NCBI GenBank assembly: GCA_031265435.1 | Contig: JAISCR010000001.1 | Span: 1 to 42,132, forward strand | DNA from: Treponema sp. | Lineage (GTDB): Bacteria; Spirochaetota; Spirochaetia; Treponematales; Breznakiellaceae | Length of the DNA: 42,132 nucleotides | Direction of reading: 5' to 3' | In this document: positions 1-7,618 of the stretch, piece by piece | How the letters are laid out: every line of letters begins with the position of its first letter | Numbering within the stretch: position 1 is the stretch's first letter | Position numbers and translations under genes: made by a program | The notes under the pieces: generated by a model | What the model was told of the DNA's origin: nothing | Databases searched by the model: none | What the model saw: only the letters and a program-made list of their open reading frames with translations

Positions 1-104
1 TTAAGATAGTCCAGCAAAGGGGAGGAATTGGCCGCCTCCGGGTGATGTACCCTTTCGGGTTTCCGCCTAACCGCCGGGATAGCCTCCGACTGCCTGGACT
101 TTTT
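1..104 (-). ncRNA. structured RNA, possible HEARO/IscB omega-RNA
   Basis: A compact multi-stem RNA. The outer stem pairs AGTCCAG (8-14) with CTGGACT (94-100). Inside are a GGAGG/CCTCC hairpin (21-25 with 35-39) and a 4-bp hairpin at 49-60. Read on the minus strand this last hairpin is ACCC-GAAA-GGGT, a GNRA tetraloop, followed by GGGTACATCACC; this favours minus-strand transcription. The GNRA hairpin followed by ACATCRCC resembles what I remember of HEARO/omega-RNAs of IscB elements; this is recollection, not an alignment. In that reading the RNA starts just after the stop codon of the 154-aa gene and iscB would lie left of position 1. Alternative: on the plus strand the outer stem is followed by seven T, so it could be the end of a plus-strand RNA with an intrinsic terminator. 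Confidence 0.4.
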
Positions 105-569
105 TTATTGCTTTACCGGGTTGTACATCTTTGCCCCGGATATATCCGTCTTATTGTTACGGGTGATATTCTTCAAAACATCGTCAGCCGTTAGGAGCCT
201 GGTAACTTTGTAGAAAGTACAACCCCGGAGGGCCTTGTTTTTACGGCCCTGTAGTATTTCCTCAAAATACAGGTATGTCACCCCGTTTTCCGCCTTTACA
301 TAGACGTTTATAAGTCTTTCCTTTCGCTTTGCCCCGATAATCGCCATGTCCGGGGCTTGGACAATACCGGATATCCGGGGAAAATCGACGGCAGTGACGG
401 TTGCCGCCCCATGAAAAGCCGGGTTTCCGTGCCTGTTTAGAACATGATCCTCAAACTGATTCGTTGTTTCATGGACAAATCCGGTAAGGTTTAGGTTGAT
501 CCCTGCCGCCATTTCGATAATCCAACGTTCAGGCATGCCTATTGTAGTTCTGCTGAATTGATTCTCCAT
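105..569 (-). CDS. small phage-type protein, PBECR-like nuclease fold (tentative)
   Basis: A 154-aa soluble protein with no signal peptide or membrane segment. The ATG at 569 has a good Shine-Dalgarno sequence (AAGGAG, 11 nt upstream). The central part has the pattern of the phage PBECR families (Barnase/EndoU/Colicin/RelE-like nuclease): a helix ending in HVLNRHG (about residues 42-48), then beta strands with PDMAIIGAKRK and LINVYVKAENG, and a closing FYKVTRLL. This family call rests on pattern only. Such domains are often small toxins or phage-borne polyvalent modules. It is the leftmost gene and abuts the structured RNA at 1-104, so it may be cargo or the insertion flank of a mobile element. 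Function unproven. Confidence 0.45.
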   Translation of the reverse strand: MENQFSRTTIGMPERWIIEMAAGINLNLTGFVHETTNQFEDHVLNRHGNPAFHGAATVTAVDFPRISGIVQAPDMAIIGAKRKERLINVYVKAENGVTYLYFEEILQGRKNKALRGCTFYKVTRLLTADDVLKNITRNNKTDISGAKMYNPVKQ

Positions 570-577
570 TCTTTGTA

Positions 578-841
578 TTACTCCTTAATACAATAGGCAA
601 ATTCAGATTGATAATACCTTATTTTTGAATACGAAGCGTAGTCCCTGGCAGCCTGTTGCGCTTCTCCCAAACACCTCTCAAATTGCCTGGTTCGAGTCAA
701 CTCTGGAATGTAGCTTAATGACGATAAATGACGCCTGGAATGACGTATAAAATGACCGGGATTTTTTCTACCATTACAAAGTCTCGTTTTCTGCGTCCTA
801 AAAGATTTACCCGGTACTGTAGCCTTTATAGAGGCTCCCAC
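578..841 (-). CDS. hypothetical small basic protein (doubtful)
   Basis: An 87-codon frame starting with GTG; no good Shine-Dalgarno sequence precedes it. It ends in the TAA that overlaps the ribosome-binding site of the 154-aa gene, so the two could be translationally coupled. The first half is rich in Arg, Lys and His; the second half looks like an amphipathic helix. No family recognised. It may be a decayed fragment of a larger phage or transposon gene. The rest of 570-1021 holds no other supportable gene; around 718-760 there are several loosely spaced AATGACG-type repeats of unknown meaning. Confidence 0.25.
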   Translation of the reverse strand: MGASIKATVPGKSFRTQKTRLCNGRKNPGHFIRHSRRHLSSLSYIPELTRTRQFERCLGEAQQAARDYASYSKIRYYQSEFAYCIKE

Positions 842-1021
842 CGTGTTGCTTTCATCATCTCAACATGCTCACGCATGCTTTTTGAAGGTGTTCTTTTTCG
901 ACTTATTTGACCTCGCGGTAAATTTTTTCTTCAAAATATGCTGCTTTAAGAGGAATTTTGGCGCTGAAAAAGTAAATGACGTTGCCCTGGAACGGCAGCC
1001 TTAGATCTATATAAACAGACC

Positions 1022-1798
1022 CTATTTAACAGTTTTAGTGGTACGGATCTGGCTTTCGGAAAAACCGTCTATGGTCTTGACGAGCGAGAGCCAGTACCCG
1101 GCTTCATTTTCCGAAAGGTAGGGGCCTACCCGTACCCGGTAGAATGTTTTGCCGTCCAGGTTCCGGTCATCAATTATGGAAGAGATCCCTTTGGAAGAAA
1201 GGGTTTCCTGCGCTTCTTCGGCACGGTCTTTGCCGGAGAAGGCGCCGGTCTGTACCCAGTAGCTGGTGTAGGTTTGCGGAGCGGGTTTGGCCGCGGGCTT
1301 TGAAGCCGGTTTCGGGGCGGTTACAGGCTTTGCCGCGGGGTTTGGCGTTTTCAGGGCCACGGGTTTGGCGGCCGGAACAGGTTTTTCCATGGGGGTATCG
1401 GGAACGGCGGCGGTACTGGGTCTGGGTACGTTGATCACCACTCTGGCGGCGGCATTATCTCCGGTTTTTTCCACCTGGTAAGAGTCTGAGGGAGCTTCCC
1501 CGTTGATATAGAAATAATTTTCCTGGACTGCCTGGGCCTGGGGGGGTGTCTGTATGCCCTGGAGTTCCTCTGCCTTCCGTACCATATCCGCGGCATCTAC
1601 CGTGGCAGGCTGGCCGGAAGTCTGCGCGGGAAGTCCCGGACTTGTTACTGCCGGCTGAACAGGGCTGACGGCTGCGGGTCTTCCGGAAGCTGTTGCAAGA
1701 CTGTAGCCGGGTGTAAATATCAGAATGGAAGCACTGATTGCGATGGCAAGAAATACACCTACCGATACCGCAACAAGGAGCAGTTTTTTCTTTTCCAT
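1022..1798 (-). CDS. SPOR-domain membrane-anchored protein
   Basis: A 258-aa single-pass protein. A basic N-terminus (MEKKK) is followed by one membrane helix at about residues 6-29, then a long Pro/Ala/Lys-rich periplasmic linker (about 35-175). The C-terminus is a SPOR domain (about 178-255) with the typical VQTGAFSGKDRAEEAQETL and FYRVRVGPYLSENEA blocks. SPOR domains bind peptidoglycan glycan strands stripped of stem peptides, usually at division sites, so a role in septal wall remodelling is likely. The start lies 3 nt after the coaE stop, and its GAGAGGGGA ribosome-binding site is inside the end of coaE, which indicates a two-gene operon with coupled translation. Confidence 0.85.
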   Translation of the reverse strand: MEKKKLLLVAVSVGVFLAIAISASILIFTPGYSLATASGRPAAVSPVQPAVTSPGLPAQTSGQPATVDAADMVRKAEELQGIQTPPQAQAVQENYFYINGEAPSDSYQVEKTGDNAAARVVINVPRPSTAAVPDTPMEKPVPAAKPVALKTPNPAAKPVTAPKPASKPAAKPAPQTYTSYWVQTGAFSGKDRAEEAQETLSSKGISSIIDDRNLDGKTFYRVRVGPYLSENEAGYWLSLVKTIDGFSESQIRTTKTVK

Positions 1799-1801
1799 GA
1801 T

Positions 1802-2512
1802 TTAATAATCCCCTCTCCGGAAACTATTGAAGGAACGGCCTCCCCTCAAGGCCGCCGCTATCTTTTCAATCCGGTATTCAAGCTTCTTTTGGGAAGACCG
1901 GGCCCAATATCCCCGGTTATCCACAATATAAATATCGGCTTTTACGATTGAACCTTGAGGAAGTTCCAAAATGCCGGATTCTGGAAATGCGGCCACAGAT
2001 TTTTTAAAATACGGGGAAAGGAAACCTTTTTGGCTCCTGAAGCGCCGAAAAAGTTCCCTCCAGGACAGTTTGTCCCGCCTGCGGGCCCGGAAAAAACGGC
2101 TCAGGAGGGGCGCCTTTACCAGGATAAGAGCGTCAAGCCTCTCAAAGACACTGGAACGGTGAAGCAGGGCCGCGTTGATCACGCAGAATTCCCCGGTCTG
2201 TGCCTTTATCCACTCTTCGGTCAGGCGGTTTGCCTCAGGATGAACTATGGCCTCCAGCGCGGCAAGTTCCGCCGTTTTTCCAAAGACCCTTTCCCCCAGT
2301 TTCCGCCGGTTTATGTTCCCCCCGGGCCCCAGCACGGCGCCGAAACGGGCAAGAATGGCCTCCCTCTGCGTTTCGATGGCCCTGTGCCCCAGCTTGTCCA
2401 CATCCAGCACGGGAAAGCCCTGTTTTTCCAGCAGGACCGCAACACGGTTTTTACCGGAACAGTACATGCCCGTAAGACCGATGAGAAAGGGTGAAGTCCG
2501 TTCATGTATCAT
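1802..2512 (-). CDS. coaE: dephospho-CoA kinase, divergent P-loop
   Basis: A 236-aa kinase for the last step of coenzyme A synthesis, phosphorylating the 3'-hydroxyl of dephospho-CoA with ATP. The family signatures are an N-terminal LIGLTG P-loop strand, VLDVDKLGHRAIE (the family's D-AD--aR region), the INRRKLGERVFG block and IVHPEANR. The P-loop reads GMYCSGKN instead of the usual GxxGSGKS: the catalytic Lys remains but the magnesium-coordinating Ser/Thr is Asn. The C-terminus is about 30 residues longer than in E. coli. No clear Shine-Dalgarno sequence precedes the ATG at 2512. The gene is divergent from the DUF362 gene and heads the pair with the SPOR gene. Confidence 0.8.
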   Translation of the reverse strand: MIHERTSPFLIGLTGMYCSGKNRVAVLLEKQGFPVLDVDKLGHRAIETQREAILARFGAVLGPGGNINRRKLGERVFGKTAELAALEAIVHPEANRLTEEWIKAQTGEFCVINAALLHRSSVFERLDALILVKAPLLSRFFRARRRDKLSWRELFRRFRSQKGFLSPYFKKSVAAFPESGILELPQGSIVKADIYIVDNRGYWARSSQKKLEYRIEKIAAALRGGRSFNSFRRGDY

Positions 2513-2528
2513 TTATTCGAAAATCCTA

Positions 2529-2559
2529 TTGACTTAATGTTCACGTTAACATTTATATT
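2529..2559 (+). promoter_or_regulatory. promoter with LacI-like palindromic operator
   Basis: TTGACT at 2529-2534 and an AT-rich -10 region around 2552-2559 lie upstream of the DUF362 gene. Between them sits the near-perfect palindrome AATGTTCAC|GTTAACATT (2536-2553, 8 of 9 positions symmetric, centred on CG at 2544/2545). This is the geometry of LacI/GalR-family operators, and its position would block RNA polymerase. The regulator is not identified. The site also faces the divergent coaE start. Confidence 0.5.
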
Positions 2560-2625
2560 TCTTCCAATCGAAGCTGTTGTCGGCTTCCAAACAAAACACT
2601 CTATTTTACTATCGGAGGAAATTTC

Positions 2626-3714
2626 ATGGCATCTGTTGTTTATTTCTCGAATATGGCCTATTCCGCCTACGAATCGGATCAGACCCTGCCCCGCAAATTC
2701 CAGCGCCAGCTTGAAAAGACCGGCCTTGGAGACAAGCTGAAAGACAAGAATGTGGCTATCAAAATTCATGTGGGAAGTGAGATTGGGTATACCACTATCC
2801 CGCCGGTTTTTATGCGAGTCCTGGCTCAGTTTGTCAAAGACCACGGGGGGAACTGCTTCTTTACCGATCACTATGTCGCTTCCCGCCACCCGGAACACCG
2901 CGGCTATACCCAGGAGAGCTTGGGCGCGCCGGTGCTGGACGCTTCCGGCCACCTGGGCAAGTACCTCTACACCAAAGATGTTGACTTCAAAAGTTTCAAG
3001 CATGTTGATGTGGCCGGCCTCATCCACGACGCCGACTTCCTCATCGACTTTTCCCATGTGAAGGGTCATGGCTGCTGCGCCTACGGAGGGGCCGTCAAGA
3101 ACATCGCCATGGGCTGCGTGTCCGACCGCACCCGCCGGGAACAACACGGTCTTGAAGGGGGCCTCAAATGGGACAAGGACAAGTGTACCCACTGCAAGGC
3201 CTGTATCTCCGCGTGCAACCACCAGGGCAACAAATTCAACGACAAGGATGAGTACAGCGTCGATTTCCACAACTGCACCCTCTGCCAGCACTGCCTCAAA
3301 GTCTGCCCGACCGGAGCCATCACCCTTACCGATTCAAGTTACCGGGACTTCCAGTACGGCCTTGCCCTCTGCACAAAAACCGTGCTCGACTGCTTCCAGC
3401 CGGGCAACGTGTTCTTTATCAACCTCCTCATCAACATCACCGCCATGTGCGACTGCTGGGGTATGACAACGCCTTCACTGGTTCCCGATATAGGCCTCAT
3501 GAGCAGCTGGGATCTCGCGGCGATAGAGAGCGCAAGCCTGGACGAGATCAAGTGGGAACGCCTCAACCCCGAAGGAGTCCCCATGGGTATCACCATGGGA
3601 GACAAGGGCCACCTCTTTGAACGCCTTCACGGCAAAGACCCCTACCTCCAGATCAAGTGTCTTGAAGAGCTGGGCCTGGGCAAGAAAGAGTATCAATTCG
3701 AGATGGTGAAATGA
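2626..3714 (+). CDS. DUF362 protein with two [4Fe-4S] ferredoxin motifs
   Basis: A 362-aa cytoplasmic iron-sulfur protein. The N-terminal two thirds are a DUF362 domain (for example IKIHVGSE near residue 46 and the DFSHVKGHG block near 141). Then come two classical clusters: C187-C190-C193-C197 and C217-C220-C223-C227, the second followed by PTGAI as in bacterial ferredoxins. The first cluster has Asn rather than Pro after its last Cys. The family is common in anaerobes and is thought to take part in electron transfer; no substrate is known. GGAGG lies 7 nt before the ATG at 2626. Monocistronic, with its own promoter and operator-like palindrome. Confidence 0.85.
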   Translation: MASVVYFSNMAYSAYESDQTLPRKFQRQLEKTGLGDKLKDKNVAIKIHVGSEIGYTTIPPVFMRVLAQFVKDHGGNCFFTDHYVASRHPEHRGYTQESLGAPVLDASGHLGKYLYTKDVDFKSFKHVDVAGLIHDADFLIDFSHVKGHGCCAYGGAVKNIAMGCVSDRTRREQHGLEGGLKWDKDKCTHCKACISACNHQGNKFNDKDEYSVDFHNCTLCQHCLKVCPTGAITLTDSSYRDFQYGLALCTKTVLDCFQPGNVFFINLLINITAMCDCWGMTTPSLVPDIGLMSSWDLAAIESASLDEIKWERLNPEGVPMGITMGDKGHLFERLHGKDPYLQIKCLEELGLGKKEYQFEMVK

Positions 3715-3751
3715 GCTTGTTCTAAAACCCGGTTGGTTTCGGAACAAGCTC
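3713..3751. repeat. dispersed palindromic hairpin repeat, copy 1
   Basis: GAGCTTGTTCT (3713-3723) pairs with GGAACAAGCTC (3741-3751), 10 bp plus a wobble pair, with a 17-nt loop that itself contains AAACC/GGTTT. It begins inside the DUF362 stop codon and separates two convergent genes, so it probably ends transcription from both sides. A second copy with the same arms and the same loop length is at 28180-28218. Confidence 0.75.
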
Positions 3752-3767
3752 AAATAAGCGGATTCCC

Positions 3768-6647
3768 TTACTGTTCGCCAAAATGTTCCGGGTACAGCGT
3801 AATCCGTGCGGGGCCGCTATCCAGAAGGCGGCTCAGGGCGGCCTGTATGTCTTCGGGCCTGACCGCATCAATGTCCTCAGGCCGATGCTGGAGCCGGGAC
3901 AGGGGCAGTTTGAGCAGTACCGAAGAATTTGCGTAGCTCTGGGCGATGTACGCGTTGCTCTGGATGTTGGCCTCCCACTCCTTTTTAAGGGCCTTGATGG
4001 ATTTATCGAAGGTATCGGTATCAAGGGGGCCCCGGACAACGGTTTCAAGCTGGGTCTGGACGGCGGCGGAGAGTTCGTCGGCCCGGCGGGGATCGCAGGC
4101 AAAGTAGACCTGCAGCATAAGTTCTCCCCTGGGCACCGGAGAGGCGGAAAGTCCTGCCGAGATCGAATAGACCCCGCCGAGTTTTTCCCGTATCTCTTCG
4201 GTCATCTTTATGTCGAGGTATTCGCTTGCCGCCTGGGATGCCTGGCTGAGGGCTTCCGAATACTCGGCGCCGGTAAACCAGCCCATGTACACGATGCTCT
4301 GCTCTTCCCTTCCCTTGTAGATCTTCTTTTCGGTTGCGCCGGGACGGCTGATATTGAGATCCGTCCATTGATTGAACGTCTCAGCTCCGGGTATTGATGC
4401 AAGGTAACTTTCAACGAGGGGCCGTAGCGCCTTAAGATCGAGGTTTCCCGTAATGACCAGCGTGTAATCCGCGGGATTGAAGCAGCGTCTGAGAAAATTC
4501 ATGGCTTTTTCCATATCAAGCTTCTCAAGGTCGGCCGCTTCCATGGGCTTAAAGTGAGGATGTCCTCCGGAAATGACGCGGGAAATTTCATCAAAGAAAA
4601 CCTGCTGCGGGTTTTCCTTCTGCTGGACAAGGGAGGTACGGTACTGATCCATCATGGCCTTGACCGCATCCGGATCGAGTTTTGTCCGGGTAAGGCCCAG
4701 GTAGAGCATCTCAAAGAGGGTTTTGATGTCCCCCGTGGTGGAGGAACCCTGGAAGCCACGATAGTAATTTGAAGTCCAGAAAGAGAACGAAACCTGCTTG
4801 CCCGTCAGTTTTTTGACCAGTTCAGGCCGGGAATAGGGCCCCAGGCCCGAAGCGGCGGCCATTTCCGCGGCAAGGCTTACCGAAACGTCCTCATCCACAG
4901 GGGCGCTGCTCGTGCCCCCGCGGGCCATAGCGTAGAGGGCTATCTCGTTGTTTTTGTTTTTGGTTTCCCGGAGTATCACCCGCGCGCCGTTGGCAAGATC
5001 CCAGATGTGGGCTCCGGTTTCTTCATCCACAGACTCGGCAGCGATCTTCCCCGCTTCGGGCGTCCTGTCGAGAAGATCCCCTTCGGATACTGCGGCCGCG
5101 GGGGCTTCAAGCTTCATTTTTGACGAAGAAAGAACCAGTTCCCGGATACGGGCCTCCGGCGGAAGGGAGGCCTCCCCCTGTTCAGGGGCCATGACAAAGA
5201 CCCGTATATCTCCCGGCTCAAAGTAGGCCTTAACCGCGGCGGCTATATCCTTTTCGCCTATGCCGGGAAGCAGAACATTCACCGCATTCAGATCCCATTC
5301 CACACCGGTAAGATAGCCTCCGTTCAGAAAATAGGAAGAAAGCTGGTTGACAAAACCGGAAGACTCTTGCCTGTCCTTCTCGGAAACCATCTGTTCCAGA
5401 TTGGAAAGAAGGGCGGTCTTGGCATTCTGCAGTTCCGCGGCGCTGAAACCATAGCGGATCATGCTCTCCTTCTCCCGGAGCAGGGCTTCGAGGCTCGCCT
5501 CAGTCAAATATCCGCCGGCGCTGTCCGCCTTGGCTTCCGCCATGAGCACATAGTACCGGGAATCAAAGCCGTAACGGACATTCCCCGCTCCGGCGCCCAC
5601 ATAAGGGGTTTCGCTCTTCGAAGCCGCCTCGTCAAAACGGAGGCTCAGCATGTGATCGATAAGGTAATCGATAATGTCGTTCCGGTAGCCGGCCAAAGTA
5701 GTTTCCGGAACTGCCGGAGGCCGCTTGAAATAGAGATCCACCCTGGTAAAGGGGAGTTCAGGATCGGTAAGAATATGAGCCTTTAAGGCTCCTTTTTTTG
5801 GCTTGGGAAGGCTGTAATGGGGACGATTAAGCTTTGTTTCCGCCTGTGGCGCGGTAAAATGAGAGGAAAGTTCCGCTTCCAGCGCGGCGGCGTCAAAATC
5901 CCCCACCAGGATCAGGGCCATGTTATCGGGCCGGTACCACTTCTTATAGAAGCCTTCAAGACGGCTTGCCGGAGCCCCCTCTATCACCTCGGGGAGACCT
6001 ATGGGATAGCGCACCGCATAGGGGCTTCCCTCGTAAAGAATAGGGAGGAGCTTCCGCCTGATCCTGTCCATGGCGCCCAAACGGGAACGGTACTCTTCCA
6101 TGATAACGGAACGTTCATCGTCCACATCTTTTTCGGCAAAGGTGATGGTGTAGGTCCAGTCATCCATCACATCCAGGGCCTTTGAGGGGATACGTTTAAG
6201 GCCGTCGTCCCCGGTTTCCACCGGTACTTCAATGCCGTAAACCGTTTCGTCATAGCTGGTGTAGGCATTTACCTCAGGGCCAAATCGCATACCCAGGGAA
6301 CGGAGGTAATTCACCAGTTCAGATTCAGGAAAACGGCGGGTGCCGTTAAAAGCCATGTGTTCCACAAAGTGGGCAAGCCCCTGTTCATCATCCTCTTCCA
6401 GAATGGATCCCGCATCCACCGCAAGGGTGAGGTATGCCCGGCCTTCGGGACGGGAATTTTCCAGAATAAAGTATCTAAGCCCGTTGGGCAGGGTTCCGGT
6501 TCTGACATCCTCCATGAAAGGCACCGGATCTCCGGCCTTTCCCAGGCCCCCAAAACCGGATCTCAGGGAAGAATTTGAGGCGCAGGCAATAAGTGCCGAT
6601 AAGAGAACAAGAGAAACAATAAAATATACTGGTTTTTTGTGCTTCAT
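3768..6647 (-). CDS. M16-family zinc metalloprotease lipoprotein (PqqL-like)
   Basis: A 959-aa outer or periplasmic lipoprotein. I place the start at 6647 because it gives a lipoprotein signal peptide: basic MKHKKP, hydrophobic core, then lipobox LIAC with the lipidated Cys at residue 22. The inverted zinc motif HFVEH lies in DEQGLAHFVEHMAFNG near residue 95, with a downstream Glu-containing helix. The length matches proteins with four M16 half-domains (two active/inactive pairs), such as PqqL. It probably degrades peptides at the cell surface or in the periplasm. There is no Shine-Dalgarno sequence; TATAAT lies 6 nt before the ATG, so the mRNA may be leaderless. It is convergent with the DUF362 gene. 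Confidence 0.85.
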   Translation of the reverse strand: MKHKKPVYFIVSLVLLSALIACASNSSLRSGFGGLGKAGDPVPFMEDVRTGTLPNGLRYFILENSRPEGRAYLTLAVDAGSILEEDDEQGLAHFVEHMAFNGTRRFPESELVNYLRSLGMRFGPEVNAYTSYDETVYGIEVPVETGDDGLKRIPSKALDVMDDWTYTITFAEKDVDDERSVIMEEYRSRLGAMDRIRRKLLPILYEGSPYAVRYPIGLPEVIEGAPASRLEGFYKKWYRPDNMALILVGDFDAAALEAELSSHFTAPQAETKLNRPHYSLPKPKKGALKAHILTDPELPFTRVDLYFKRPPAVPETTLAGYRNDIIDYLIDHMLSLRFDEAASKSETPYVGAGAGNVRYGFDSRYYVLMAEAKADSAGGYLTEASLEALLREKESMIRYGFSAAELQNAKTALLSNLEQMVSEKDRQESSGFVNQLSSYFLNGGYLTGVEWDLNAVNVLLPGIGEKDIAAAVKAYFEPGDIRVFVMAPEQGEASLPPEARIRELVLSSSKMKLEAPAAAVSEGDLLDRTPEAGKIAAESVDEETGAHIWDLANGARVILRETKNKNNEIALYAMARGGTSSAPVDEDVSVSLAAEMAAASGLGPYSRPELVKKLTGKQVSFSFWTSNYYRGFQGSSTTGDIKTLFEMLYLGLTRTKLDPDAVKAMMDQYRTSLVQQKENPQQVFFDEISRVISGGHPHFKPMEAADLEKLDMEKAMNFLRRCFNPADYTLVITGNLDLKALRPLVESYLASIPGAETFNQWTDLNISRPGATEKKIYKGREEQSIVYMGWFTGAEYSEALSQASQAASEYLDIKMTEEIREKLGGVYSISAGLSASPVPRGELMLQVYFACDPRRADELSAAVQTQLETVVRGPLDTDTFDKSIKALKKEWEANIQSNAYIAQSYANSSVLLKLPLSRLQHRPEDIDAVRPEDIQAALSRLLDSGPARITLYPEHFGEQ

Positions 6648-6653
6648 ATAGAT

Positions 6654-6682
6654 ATTATAGTAGGTAGAACGCTTTTTATAAA
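6654..6682 (-). promoter_or_regulatory. promoter of the M16 gene, probably leaderless
   Basis: On the minus strand TATAAT (6659-6654) is preceded at 17 nt by TTTATA (6682-6677) and followed 6 nt later by the ATG at 6647. Transcription would start at or next to the start codon. No ribosome-binding site is present. Confidence 0.5.
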
Positions 6683-6712
6683 GTGATCCTATTTTGGAAA
6701 GGAAAGAATGAT

Positions 6713-7618
6713 ATGAGATTACTGACACGTTCGGATTTTGACGGTTTGGCTTGCGGCGCACTTCTTCTCTACCTGGGACTTATTGATGAGTGGAAATTTG
6801 TTCACCCCAAGGACATCCAGGACGGCCTTGTAGAGGCTACGGATAACGACATTCTGGCAAATATTCCCTATATCCCCGGCTGCAAGCTCTGGTTTGACCA
6901 TCACTCCAGTGAATCGGAGCGGCTGGGGGACAAGATTTACTTTGAAGGAGTCTCCCGGATAGCTCCAAGCTGCGCCCGCGTAGTCTACGACTACTACGGC
7001 GGGGATGCCAATCTGGGCCGTTTTTCCCGGATGATTGAGTATGTTGACAAGGTGGATTCCGGGAATCTGGTACAGGATGAAATTCTAGACCCCAAGGGCT
7101 GGGTGCTTCTCGGCTTTATCATGGATCCCCGTACAGGTCTGGGCCGTTTCAGAAATTTTACGATTAGCAACTACGATTTAATGAAGGAACTTGCCAAGGC
7201 CTGCAGCGAAAAGACCATAGAGGAGATCCTCGAGTTATCCGATGTAAAGGAAAGGCTGGAAGTCTACTTTGAACAGGATTCCCTCTTCCGGGAAATGATA
7301 AAGACCCATTCCAGGGTTGAAGGCAATGTGGTAGTGGTAGATCTCCGGAATGTAGAGCAGATCTATGCGGGAAACCGCTTCCTTCTCTACACCCTGTTCC
7401 CCGAGCAGAACATATCCATCTGGATAGTAGACGGCAGGAACAAGATCAACGCCGCCGTCACCGTGGGTTACAGTATCATCAACAGAACCGCAAAAGCGGA
7501 TATAGGCAGCATTCTTCTTAAATACGGCGGCGGGGGGCACCATCAGGTAGGAACCTGCCAGGTATCTTATGCGGATGCCGACAGGGTTATTGCGGAAATA
7601 CTCGAAAAAATTAAGTAG
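6713..7618 (+). CDS. DHH-family phosphoesterase
   Basis: A 301-aa cytoplasmic phosphodiesterase/phosphatase of the DHH superfamily (RecJ, NrnA and exopolyphosphatase relatives). The start at 6713 is chosen because GGAAAGGA precedes it and the first motif follows at once (RSDFDG, residues 6-11). The metal-binding DHHS motif follows near residue 64, and the DHHA1-type substrate motif GGGGHHQVGTCQ near 275. Likely substrates are short oligonucleotides, cyclic-dinucleotide products or polyphosphate; the sequence does not say which. The start region overlaps the promoter of the divergent M16 gene. The end overlaps the convergent ywaF-like gene by 8 nt. Confidence 0.8.
   Translation: MRLLTRSDFDGLACGALLLYLGLIDEWKFVHPKDIQDGLVEATDNDILANIPYIPGCKLWFDHHSSESERLGDKIYFEGVSRIAPSCARVVYDYYGGDANLGRFSRMIEYVDKVDSGNLVQDEILDPKGWVLLGFIMDPRTGLGRFRNFTISNYDLMKELAKACSEKTIEEILELSDVKERLEVYFEQDSLFREMIKTHSRVEGNVVVVDLRNVEQIYAGNRFLLYTLFPEQNISIWIVDGRNKINAAVTVGYSIINRTAKADIGSILLKYGGGGHHQVGTCQVSYADADRVIAEILEKIK

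Noticed and set aside
718-760. Series of AATGACG-like repeats as a CRISPR or iteron array
   Set aside because: Units are too short and unevenly spaced; no spacers of constant length.
1955-2494. Long plus-strand frames opposite coaE
   Set aside because: They are mirror frames of a well-recognised gene; they have no ribosome-binding site and match no family.
6648-6761. N-terminal extension of the M16 protein to 6761
   Set aside because: It would bury the lipoprotein signal peptide and overlaps the divergent DHH gene.
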